NCBI GenBank assembly: GCA_023717585.1
Contig: JAMQPJ010000387.1
Coordinates: 1 to 17,896, forward strand
Direction of reading: 5' to 3'
DNA length: 17,896 nucleotides
DNA from: Thermoanaerobaculia bacterium
GTDB lineage: Bacteria; Acidobacteriota; Thermoanaerobaculia; UBA5066
The position numbers and the translations under genes are program-made. Of this stretch, positions 8,574 through 14,686 are shown one piece after another. The stretch's first letter is position 1, and the number at the start of each line of letters is the position of its first letter. The notes under the pieces are model-generated. The model was not told where the DNA came from. It saw only the letters and a program-made list of their open reading frames with translations, and did not search any database.

Positions 8574-9830
8574 TCAGGCGGCGGCCTTTTTCGGCGCGAG
8601 AAAGCGGTCGTAGAGGAGCATGCAGACCGTCGATCCGAAGCCGATCGTGGAGAGCACGATCCACATCCCCGCCGGGTTCGCGCCTCCCTTGACGTAATGT
8701 GCCACCAGCCAACCACTGAGCGGCCCGGCCACGCCGTAGCCAATGGCGACCGGGAGGAACGCGAAGCCCATGAAAGTCCCGATCTGCTCCCTCGGCGCCA
8801 GATCCGCGACGTACTCGTAGAAGCGGGGCGCCTGCGTTGCCTCGCCGAGCGCGAAGAGGATCATCGCGACGACGACGCCCTGCCAGCTCTGGCTGAATGC
8901 GATGACGAGCCACGAGACGCTCGCGACCGCGAAGCCTACGATCATCGCGAGAATCGGCGGGACCTTCTTCATCAGAGCCGCCACGGGCACAGTGAGGAAG
9001 ATGATCGCGATCGCGTCGACCGTCTCCAGAATTTCGAACCTCTCGAAGTGGAGGATGTCGCGCACGTAGAACGGCAGTGAGAGGAAGACCTGCCAGAACA
9101 TGATCCAGAAGCCCGAGAAGATCACGAGGAAGACAACGAAACGGACGTTCCGGAAGACCAGGGCCGCGTCGGCCAGGACCTTGCCGAATGTGCGGCCTTC
9201 CGGAGCACGCTCGGGCTCGCGGAAGAAGACGAGGGTGCCGAGGACGAGAAGGAGCGACGTCGCCGAGGACATCACGAGGACGTACTCGATTCCGAGCCCC
9301 TCGCGCACTTGAAGAGCGAGTAGCGGCCCGAGTGCGCCGCCGATGTTCACGAGGGTGTAGTAGATCGAGTATCCGAGCGACTTTGTTTCCTTCGTCGTCG
9401 TCCGCGCAACCGTGCCGACGATGCACGGCTTGATGAGCGAGCCGCCAATCGCCGTCAGGAGCAGGACGGCCACGACCCACGGCATCTTTCCTACGGTGCC
9501 CACGATGCCCTGGCCGAAAGAGAGGCCAGCAAGGCCGATGAGGAAGTAACCGAGACAGAACAGGGAGAAGCAGGCGAGAAGACTTTTCTTGAATCCCCAG
9601 CGATCGACGACCGGGCCCGCGAAGATCGGCAGGAAGAAAACAGAAAATCCGTAAAAACCCATGAGGCTGTTGCCGGTCGTGCCCAGCCCGACCTTCTCGG
9701 CGAGGTAGACGGCCAGGACCGCCTTGGATCCGTAGAACGCGAACCGCTCGAACAGCTCGAGGGTGTTCGCCACCCAGAAGGTGCGCGTGAACCCCGTCCT
9801 GAGGACGCGGAGGCGCTCGGAAAGGCCCAC
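8574..9830 (-). CDS. Major facilitator superfamily transporter, POT/PTR2-like
   Basis: 418 residues, about 12 hydrophobic helices, inner membrane. The first helix carries ELFERFAFYG (residues 25-34), which matches the ExxERFxYY proton-coupling signature of proton-dependent oligopeptide transporters except that the first Y is F. The loop after helix 2 has the MFS motif-A pattern AGPVVDRWGFKKS (~71-83). At 418 residues it is shorter than most bacterial POT proteins (~450-500), so di/tripeptide transport is plausible but not certain; another MFS substrate is possible. The start is GTG at 9830 with a GGAG 13 bases upstream (complement of 9844-9847), a rather long spacing. It is the first gene of a probable two-gene operon with the DUF2339 gene and is divergent from the ferredoxin gene. 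Confidence 0.88.
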   Translation of the reverse strand: MGLSERLRVLRTGFTRTFWVANTLELFERFAFYGSKAVLAVYLAEKVGLGTTGNSLMGFYGFSVFFLPIFAGPVVDRWGFKKSLLACFSLFCLGYFLIGLAGLSFGQGIVGTVGKMPWVVAVLLLTAIGGSLIKPCIVGTVARTTTKETKSLGYSIYYTLVNIGGALGPLLALQVREGLGIEYVLVMSSATSLLLVLGTLVFFREPERAPEGRTFGKVLADAALVFRNVRFVVFLVIFSGFWIMFWQVFLSLPFYVRDILHFERFEILETVDAIAIIFLTVPVAALMKKVPPILAMIVGFAVASVSWLVIAFSQSWQGVVVAMILFALGEATQAPRFYEYVADLAPREQIGTFMGFAFLPVAIGYGVAGPLSGWLVAHYVKGGANPAGMWIVLSTIGFGSTVCMLLYDRFLAPKKAAA

Positions 9831-9854
9831 GGTTTTCGTGTATCTCCGGGGCGC

Positions 9855-9883
9855 ATCTTCACGGGACGGGCTGGGGACGTCAA
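9855..9883 (-). promoter_or_regulatory. Candidate promoter for the MFS-DUF2339 operon
   Basis: On the minus strand TTGACG (complement of 9878-9883) is five of six to the -35 consensus; 17 bases on is GAAGAT (complement of 9855-9860), only three of six to a -10 box. The leader would be about 18 bases. The -35 is convincing, the -10 weak. Confidence 0.3.
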
Positions 9884-9888
9884 CCGCG

Positions 9889-9917
9889 TTTCCCTGAGCT
9901 GCGCGGTCGAGTAGACT
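9889..9917 (+). promoter_or_regulatory. Candidate promoter for the ferredoxin gene
   Basis: TAGACT at 9912-9917 fits a TANNNT -10 box and lies 17 bases after TTTCCC (9889-9894), a poor -35. A transcript starting near 9924 would carry the AGGAGG ribosome site. It shares the 113-base divergent spacer with the MFS promoter candidate. Confidence 0.35.
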
Positions 9918-9928
9918 TTCCGGGCGCG

Positions 9929-9934
9929 AGGAGG
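9929..9934 (+). promoter_or_regulatory. Perfect Shine-Dalgarno of the ferredoxin gene
   Basis: AGGAGG, nine bases before the ATG at 9944. It is the strongest ribosome site in the window, suggesting high expression of the ferredoxin. Confidence 0.75.
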
Positions 9935-9943
9935 ATCCGCCGC

Positions 9944-10204
9944 ATGGGCATGTACATCATCGCCGAGCCGTGCATCGGGACGAAGGACACCGCCTGCGTC
10001 GAGGTCTGTCCGGTCGACTGCATCCACCCGAAGAAGGACGAGGACGGGTTCGCCGAGGCCACGATGCTCTACATCGACCCGAACACGTGCATCCAGTGCG
10101 GCAACTGCGAGCCGGTGTGCCCCGTGAAGGCCATTTTCACGGAGGAGACGATTCCCGAGAAATGGAAGCACTACCAGCAGATCAACGCCGACCACTACGC
10201 CTAG
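9944..10204 (+). CDS. Seven-iron ([3Fe-4S][4Fe-4S]) ferredoxin
   Basis: 86 residues, a typical length for a small soluble electron carrier. Cysteines are at 10, 18, 22, 26 and at 49, 52, 55, 59. Aligned with Azotobacter-type 7Fe ferredoxins, C10, C18 and C59 would bind the [3Fe-4S] cluster, and C22, C49, C52, C55 the [4Fe-4S] cluster; C26 would be the free cysteine. The position of the extra cysteine of the first motif is Thr13 (CIGTKDTACVEVCP), as in other 7Fe proteins that have a non-cysteine there. Ligand assignment is from family knowledge, the cysteine pattern is seen directly. It has its own strong ribosome site and is monocistronic as far as can be seen, with the next gene convergent 16 bases away. 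The redox partner is not indicated by neighbours. Confidence 0.95.
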   Translation: MGMYIIAEPCIGTKDTACVEVCPVDCIHPKKDEDGFAEATMLYIDPNTCIQCGNCEPVCPVKAIFTEETIPEKWKHYQQINADHYA

Positions 10205-10220
10205 CCGCGGAAACGTCGGA

Positions 10221-10496
10221 TCAGTCGTCGTCGCGCGAAAGCAGGTAACCGACGACGACGCCGATCCCCAGGGCGGCGATGGCCATCACGAAGGCATTGT
10301 CGCGGCCGGCCCGGTCGACCGTCTTCCACCGCCGCGCGAGCTCCTTGCGGATGCGCTTCCCCTGTATGCCTGCATCGTCGAGAACCTCTTCGACGCGTCC
10401 GGCCACTTCCTTCGCGAGATCCTGCCCTTTTTCGCCGGCTTCCGAGAGGCCTTCGCGCATCGACCCGAGGATGTCGTCAACCCGTGAGCGTGCCAT
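10221..10496 (-). CDS. Small tail-anchored helical protein, ElaB/YqjD/DUF883-like
   Basis: 91 residues. Residues 1-62 are highly charged and predicted helical (VDDILGSMREGLSEAGEKG, KRIRKELARRW); residues ~66-86 are one hydrophobic segment (NAFVMAIAALGIGVVVGYLL) followed by SRDDD. This layout, an amphipathic N-terminal helix with a C-terminal membrane anchor, is that of the ElaB/YqjD/YgaM (DUF883) proteins, which tether ribosomes to the inner membrane in E. coli. The similarity is in architecture; I cannot show sequence homology by eye. The ATG is preceded by AGGGAG seven bases upstream (complement of 10504-10509). The gene is convergent with the ferredoxin and divergent from the glycerate kinase. 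Confidence 0.8.
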   Translation of the reverse strand: MARSRVDDILGSMREGLSEAGEKGQDLAKEVAGRVEEVLDDAGIQGKRIRKELARRWKTVDRAGRDNAFVMAIAALGIGVVVGYLLSRDDD

Positions 10497-10534
10497 GTTG
10501 AGTCTCCCTGCGCCGCGGCATGCGGCTTCTCCGA

Positions 10535-10540
10535 ATCTTA
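10535..10540 (-). promoter_or_regulatory. Candidate -10 box of the tail-anchored protein gene
   Basis: TAAGAT on the minus strand (complement of 10535-10540), preceded by GAG. It would give a leader of about 30 bases carrying the AGGGAG ribosome site. No good -35 is visible. Confidence 0.35.
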
Positions 10541-10560
10541 CTCCGATGAACGGCCTCCGT

Positions 10561-10566
10561 TAGACT
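10561..10566 (+). promoter_or_regulatory. Candidate -10 box of the glycerate kinase gene
   Basis: TAGACT ends nine bases before the GTG at 10576. No Shine-Dalgarno lies between, so the transcript would begin at or within a few bases of the start codon. The same hexamer is found before the ferredoxin gene. Confidence 0.4.
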
Positions 10567-10575
10567 GCGGGGCTC

Positions 10576-11949
10576 GTGGACGCGCGCGAAGTTCTCACGC
10601 GGCTCTATCGCGCCGCGGTGGCGGCCGTCGATCCGGCGGCCCTCGTCGGCGAGGCCCTCGGACGCCGCGGAGCCGGCGTCTTCGTTCGCTCCGTGTCGGC
10701 ACGGGCGCAGCGCGAGTTCGTCTTCGCCCCCTCGCGCGTCGTCGTGCTCGCCGTCGGCAAGGCGGCCGTTCCGATGGCCGCGGCCGCGCACGCGAACCTC
10801 GGATCGCGCATCGACGACCTGCTCGTCGTGGCTCCCGAGGACGCTCCGTTCCGCACCCTGCCCCCCTCCGTGCGCACGATCGGGGCGCGCCATCCCTATC
10901 CGGACGAGAGCAGCCTCACCGCCGGCGACGCGGCCCTGTCGCTCGCGGGTTCGCTCGGCAAGGGAGATCTCTTCGTCGTGCTGCTGTCGGGAGGCGGATC
11001 GAGCCTCCTGTGCGCGCCCGCTCCGGGGATCTCGCTCGACGACAAGTCGAGGACCTCGCGGCTCCTTCTGGCCGCGGGCACGCCGATCGCCGACGTGAAC
11101 GCCGTGCGCGCCGCGCTGTCGCGCGTGAAGGGCGGGCGCCTCGCCGCCGCGGCGGGCGCGGCCGACGTCGTGACCCTCGTCCTCTCGGATCTCGGCGACG
11201 ACGGGTGGCATCTCGTCGCGTCCGGGCCGACGCTCGGCTCCCCGACGCGGCCGGCCGACGCGCGCGGCATCCTCGAGCGCTACCGGATCGCGCCGCTCGT
11301 CCCGGCTTCCGTGCGCGCTCATCTGTCGTACGGGCACGAGCCGGCGCCGCTCCGGTCGGGCGGGCCGCGCTGGAGCGTGCTTCTCGCGGACGTGCACACG
11401 GCCCTCGAGGGCGCGCGCGTCGAGGCGCTGCGGCTGGGCATCGAACCGCGCGTCGTCCCCGAGCTTCTTTCGGGTGAGGCGCGGACCGCCGGCCGGCGTC
11501 TCGCGTTCGCCGGAGCGACCGCCGGGGATCTCCGCCGCCGCCGTTTCACGTTCGCGCCACGGCGCCACGTCACGATCCTCGGGGGCGAGACCACCGTGAC
11601 GGTGAAGGGGCGCGGCCGCGGCGGACGAAACCGCGAGGTCGCGCTCTCCGCGGCCCGCGCGATCGCCGAAGCGGCGGGCGTCACGATGCTCTGCGCGGGA
11701 ACCGACGGCATCGACAACGAGCCCGATGCCGCCGGCGCCTTCGTCGACGGCACCACCCTGGCGCGAGCCGAGGCTCTGGGCCTCGATTCCGCACGCGCTC
11801 TCCTGGAGAACGACACGGCGCCGTTTTTCAAGGCCCTCGGCGACGCCTTCGCTCCCGGACCGACGGGCACGAACGTCGGCGACGTCGCGTTCGTTCTCGG
11901 GCCTCCTGTCGCCGATGACGATTCATCCATCCCCCTCCAACCGACATAA
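10576..11949 (+). CDS. gckA: Glycerate 2-kinase, GckA/TtuD (DUF4147-MOFRL) type
   Basis: 457 residues, in the normal range. The enzyme phosphorylates D-glycerate with ATP to 2-phosphoglycerate, in the cytoplasm, feeding glyoxylate, serine or sugar-acid breakdown into lower glycolysis. The N-terminal DUF4147 domain shows the family marks VGKAAVPMA (~60-68), HPYPDESS (~106-113), LLSGGGSSLLCAPAPG (~136-151) and NAVRAALSRVKGGRLA (~175-190), then LVLSDLGDDGWHLVASGPT (~201-219). The C-terminal MOFRL domain has GGETTVTVKGRGRGGRNREVAL-like sequence near residue 335, GTDGIDNEPDAAGA near 375 and TGTNVGDV near the end. The start is GTG, with a TANNNT box immediately upstream and no ribosome site, so it may be leaderless or nearly so. 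The FHA gene follows 24 bases later in the same direction. Older databases may call this family hydroxypyruvate reductase. Confidence 0.93.
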   Translation: MDAREVLTRLYRAAVAAVDPAALVGEALGRRGAGVFVRSVSARAQREFVFAPSRVVVLAVGKAAVPMAAAAHANLGSRIDDLLVVAPEDAPFRTLPPSVRTIGARHPYPDESSLTAGDAALSLAGSLGKGDLFVVLLSGGGSSLLCAPAPGISLDDKSRTSRLLLAAGTPIADVNAVRAALSRVKGGRLAAAAGAADVVTLVLSDLGDDGWHLVASGPTLGSPTRPADARGILERYRIAPLVPASVRAHLSYGHEPAPLRSGGPRWSVLLADVHTALEGARVEALRLGIEPRVVPELLSGEARTAGRRLAFAGATAGDLRRRRFTFAPRRHVTILGGETTVTVKGRGRGGRNREVALSAARAIAEAAGVTMLCAGTDGIDNEPDAAGAFVDGTTLARAEALGLDSARALLENDTAPFFKALGDAFAPGPTGTNVGDVAFVLGPPVADDDSSIPLQPT

Positions 11950-11973
11950 GATTCGCGTGGGAGAATCGGAAAC

Positions 11974-12459
11974 ATGCCGGGTGTGTTGACCGTCCGCGAG
12001 GAGGGCGAAGCGCGGCGTCACGTGTTCGAGCAGCAGGCGGTCGTGGGGCGCGACTCCGACTGCGATGTTCCCCTCGCGAGTCGTTCGGTCTCGCGCCGCC
12101 ACGCCATTCTCGAGAAAACGGAGAAGGGCTGGTCCCTGCGCGACATCGGCAGCGCGAACGGAACGTTTCTCGCCGGGGCACGGGTCACCGTGGTTCCGCT
12201 CACGAACGGCGCCGCCCTGCGCTTCGGCGAGGTCGAGGCCCTCTTCGAGGTCGTCGTGAAGGAAACGTCGAGCGCGGAGCGCCTCATCTCGTCCTTGTCC
12301 ATTCCGCCGGTGCGCAAGGCGCGCCCCGTCGCGGTCTTCATCGTCACGACCGTGGGCGTTCTCGCCCTCGCCGCGGCGACGATCTGGGCCCGCTACTGCG
12401 ACCGCGCTCCGACGAAGGCAGGCGCGCGGGCCGGCGCGGCCGCCGTCGCCGGGAGCTGA
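11974..12459 (+). CDS. FHA-domain protein with C-terminal membrane anchor
   Basis: 161 residues. An FHA phosphothreonine-binding domain occupies ~residues 5-96, with the conserved residues in place: G25-R26 (VVGRDSD), S40-x-x-H43 (SVSRRHA) and N62-G63 (SANGTF). A single hydrophobic helix follows at ~118-138 (PVAVFIVTTVGVLALAAATI), then a short Ala/Gly-rich tail, so the FHA domain should face the cytoplasm as a tail-anchored protein. It presumably recruits a protein phosphorylated by a Ser/Thr kinase; no kinase is in the window. The start has GGGAG at 11959-11963, ten bases before the ATG, and a TAAGAT at 11947-11952 that overlaps the stop of the glycerate kinase and may be an own -10 box. It may otherwise be co-transcribed with the glycerate kinase. 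Confidence 0.9.
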   Translation: MPGVLTVREEGEARRHVFEQQAVVGRDSDCDVPLASRSVSRRHAILEKTEKGWSLRDIGSANGTFLAGARVTVVPLTNGAALRFGEVEALFEVVVKETSSAERLISSLSIPPVRKARPVAVFIVTTVGVLALAAATIWARYCDRAPTKAGARAGAAAVAGS

Positions 12460-12471
12460 CATTCGTCGTTT

Positions 12472-13587
12472 TCAGGAGGCGAGGAGCGAAAGCAGCGCGC
12501 GATACGCGGGCTCGCTGCAGAGGTTCATCGGAATGGTCTTCCACGCGTAGAAAACGGACAGCGGCGCGAGGACGACGAGCACGGCCGTGGCGACGCGGGG
12601 CCGGCTCCACACGTCGCGCCACGCGACGACGACCGCGAACGGAGTAACGGTGAGGTAGTAGCGCGCGAGGTCGCGCTCCCTGAGGAGCGAGAAAAGCGCC
12701 ACGTGAGCCGCGATGAGACCCGCCTCCAGCCGGTCTCCCTTCATCCAGAGGCGCGCGGCGCACAGGATGAAGAAGAGATGCAGGGCGAGGAGCATCTCCG
12801 CCGTCTCCCAGTCGTTTCGGGCGGCCATCTCGCCGATGAACGCGAATGGGAGACACAGGCGGCCCGGGCTGTCGGCGACCTCCCGGCCGAGGCGAAGCGC
12901 GAAGAAGTCGCCGAAGAGAAAGCGATGCCACGAGCAGAGGACGAGAAGAGGCACGGCCGCCAGCGCTCCGCCCAGGAACGCGGTCTTCACGCGGCCGGAG
13001 AAAAGGAGCGCGAGGCAGAGAACGGCGACCACCAGGATGCCGTTCATGCGCGTGACAGTCGCGAGAGCCGCCGCGAAGAGCGCCCAGTCCACGCGGCCCC
13101 GGCGCCACGCCAGAACCGCGAGGATGACGAGGAGAGACATGAGCGCTTCGCTCGCCCCGAGCGCGCGGTAAAGGTACATCCGCGCCGGCAGGAAGAGAAA
13201 CGCGAGGGTCGCGAGGACGACGGGGATCTCCGGCGTCGCCTCCTTCGCATAGAGGGCGAAGGCCCATGCCGAGGCGACGGCGAGAAGCCCCGTCGCGAGA
13301 AAGAGACCCCCCTTCCAGCCGGCGACGAGCGAGCAGGCCCGCAAGACCAGGGGATAGAGCGGCGTGTGCGCCGCGAAATAGACAGGCGTCTGTGCGTAAC
13401 CCGGCATCGGGTTGACCGCGGTCGGCACGTAGAGCGTTTTTGCGACGACGAGATAGTTCGGGCAGTCGAAGTGGCGCACGACGACGTCCATGCTCGAGAG
13501 GAACGGCCCCCAGGCGAGAAGCAGCGCGATCACCGCAAGGAGAGCCGCGAGGACTGGCGCGCGCCGAAGCACGGACAAGCCTAACAT
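12472..13587 (-). CDS. Polytopic GT-C-type membrane glycosyltransferase, PIG-V/mannosyltransferase-like
   Basis: 371 residues from the ATG at 13587, around ten hydrophobic helices, inner membrane. After the first helix comes a periplasmic-type loop with RHFDCPNYLVVAK (D41) and HTPLYPLVL (~74-82), and later TVTRMNGIL. These resemble the acidic loop, the FFPLYP and the TR.NG elements of PIG-V-like and other GT-C transferases, which move sugars from polyprenyl-phosphate donors. The assignment rests on short motifs and topology, so substrate and acceptor are unknown. The open frame runs far upstream to 13968 but that part is antisense to the reductase gene and is rejected. An alternative start is GTG at 13572, which fits a leaderless transcript from a TAGGCT box; it would give 366 residues and still keep the first helix. 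The gene converges on the FHA gene 12 bases away. Confidence 0.82.
   Translation of the reverse strand: MLGLSVLRRAPVLAALLAVIALLLAWGPFLSSMDVVVRHFDCPNYLVVAKTLYVPTAVNPMPGYAQTPVYFAAHTPLYPLVLRACSLVAGWKGGLFLATGLLAVASAWAFALYAKEATPEIPVVLATLAFLFLPARMYLYRALGASEALMSLLVILAVLAWRRGRVDWALFAAALATVTRMNGILVVAVLCLALLFSGRVKTAFLGGALAAVPLLVLCSWHRFLFGDFFALRLGREVADSPGRLCLPFAFIGEMAARNDWETAEMLLALHLFFILCAARLWMKGDRLEAGLIAAHVALFSLLRERDLARYYLTVTPFAVVVAWRDVWSRPRVATAVLVVLAPLSVFYAWKTIPMNLCSEPAYRALLSLLAS
13578..13587. promoter_or_regulatory. Overlapping divergent -10 boxes between glycosyltransferase and reductase
   Basis: On the plus strand TAACAT (13582-13587) ends six bases before the reductase GTG at 13594. On the minus strand TAGGCT (complement of 13578-13583) ends five bases before a GTG at 13572, inside the annotated glycosyltransferase start. 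Neither gene has a Shine-Dalgarno. The two boxes share two base pairs, so they could hardly be used at the same time. No convincing -35 is seen for either. Confidence 0.4.
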
Positions 13588-13593
13588 TGCGCG

Positions 13594-14682
13594 GTGACCG
13601 TTCGCCGCCTCGCCGCGTCCGCATACGTCCCGCTCGGCCGGGTCCACCCCCGCGTCTCGAGAGTCGGCTTCGGCGGCTATCGCGTGGACGACCGGAGCGA
13701 CGTCCACCGCGAGGCCCTGCGCGAGGCGCTCGTCGCGGGGGTCTCGCTCGTCGACACGTCCACGAACTACGCGGACGGCCACAGCGAGATCCTCGTCGGC
13801 GAAGTCGTGCGCGACGTCGTCGCGCGCGGCGCCGCCCGGCGCGAAAACCTCGTCCTCGTCACGAAAGCGGGCTACGTCCAGGGCTCGAATCAGCGCGAGG
13901 CCGTGCGACGCGCGCGCGCCGGCACTCCGTGGAGCGAGATGACCGAGTACGCGCCCGACTGCTGGCACTGCATCTCGCCCGACTTTCTCCGCGACCAGCT
14001 CACGTCCTCCCTCGAGCGCCTCGCGATGCCGAAGGTCGACGTGCTGCTACTCCACAACCCCGAGTACTTCCTGACGGACGCCGCCCACCGCGGCGTGCCG
14101 CAGGGCGAGGCACGGGAGGCGTTCTACGACCGGCTCGCCCGTGCCTTCCGCCACCTCGAGTCGGAAGCGGCCGCCGGCCGCATCGGAGCGTACGGCGTGT
14201 CGTCGAACACGTTCGTCGTGCCTCACGACAAGGAGGATGCCGTTTCGCTCGAACGCGTCCTCGCCTCGGCCGGGCCCGGCTTCGCGGTCGTTCAGATGCC
14301 CTTCAACCCGCTCGAAACCGGGGCGAAGGAGCCCCTTCACACCGCGGACGGCCGAAGCGTTCTCGACGTGGCGAAAAACGCGGGCCTCGGCGTCCTCGTG
14401 AACCGCCCCCTGAACGCGTTCTCGGCGCGCGGCCTCGTGCGGTTCGCGGCGTTCCAGCCGGACGTCCTCCGCGAGCTCGGACACACCGCGGATTGGGACG
14501 CGGAGCGGATGATGCCGCTCGCGTCGTACCTCGACGCGGAGTTCCGGACCCCCGCGGGCGCCGACGCGACCCTCGCCCAGCGCACGCTCCTCGCGCTCCT
14601 GGGGACGCCGGGCGTCGACGTCGCCCTCGTCGGGATGCGGCGCCCGGCGTACGTGCGCGACGTTCTCGGCGCGTTCGCCTGA
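13594..14682 (+). CDS. Aldo/keto reductase
   Basis: 362 residues, a cytoplasmic NAD(P)H-dependent oxidoreductase with a TIM-barrel fold. The catalytic tetrad is visible: D54 and Y59 (VDTSTNYADG), K91 (VTKAGY) and H154 (LLLHNPEY). Near the C-terminus LLGTPGVDVALVGMRRPAYV matches the cofactor-binding end of the family. The sequence resembles the branch that includes yeast ARA2-type D-arabinose dehydrogenases (HNPEYFL, CISPDFL..QL..SLERL), but the substrate cannot be told. An unusual Cys pair, DCWHC (C123, C126), lies before the active-site His strand. The start is GTG without a ribosome site, six bases downstream of TAACAT, so a leaderless transcript is likely. It is divergent from the glycosyltransferase and converges on the M14 gene with 4 bases between. 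Confidence 0.92.
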   Translation: MTVRRLAASAYVPLGRVHPRVSRVGFGGYRVDDRSDVHREALREALVAGVSLVDTSTNYADGHSEILVGEVVRDVVARGAARRENLVLVTKAGYVQGSNQREAVRRARAGTPWSEMTEYAPDCWHCISPDFLRDQLTSSLERLAMPKVDVLLLHNPEYFLTDAAHRGVPQGEAREAFYDRLARAFRHLESEAAAGRIGAYGVSSNTFVVPHDKEDAVSLERVLASAGPGFAVVQMPFNPLETGAKEPLHTADGRSVLDVAKNAGLGVLVNRPLNAFSARGLVRFAAFQPDVLRELGHTADWDAERMMPLASYLDAEFRTPAGADATLAQRTLLALLGTPGVDVALVGMRRPAYVRDVLGAFA

Positions 14683-14686
14683 GGCT

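Noticed and set aside
8558..8574. Possible internal promoter before the DUF2339 gene
   Set aside because: Only 15 bases between genes and no -10-like box; operon read-through is simpler.
7242..9080. 612-codon plus-strand frame across the DUF2339-MFS junction
   Set aside because: Arg/Glu-rich translation antisense to two real membrane proteins.
9491..10195. 234-codon minus-strand frame across the MFS-ferredoxin spacer
   Set aside because: Composite of antisense ferredoxin and out-of-frame MFS sequence; no domain.
10477..11568. 363-codon minus-strand frame opposite the glycerate kinase
   Set aside because: Arg/Gly/Glu-rich shadow; the plus frame carries all family motifs.
12460..12471. T-run (TTTT at 12468-12471) after the FHA gene as a terminator
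   Set aside because: No stem precedes it.
13588..13968. Upstream extension of the glycosyltransferase frame
   Set aside because: The 127 extra residues are hydrophilic, antisense to the reductase, and precede the first helix.
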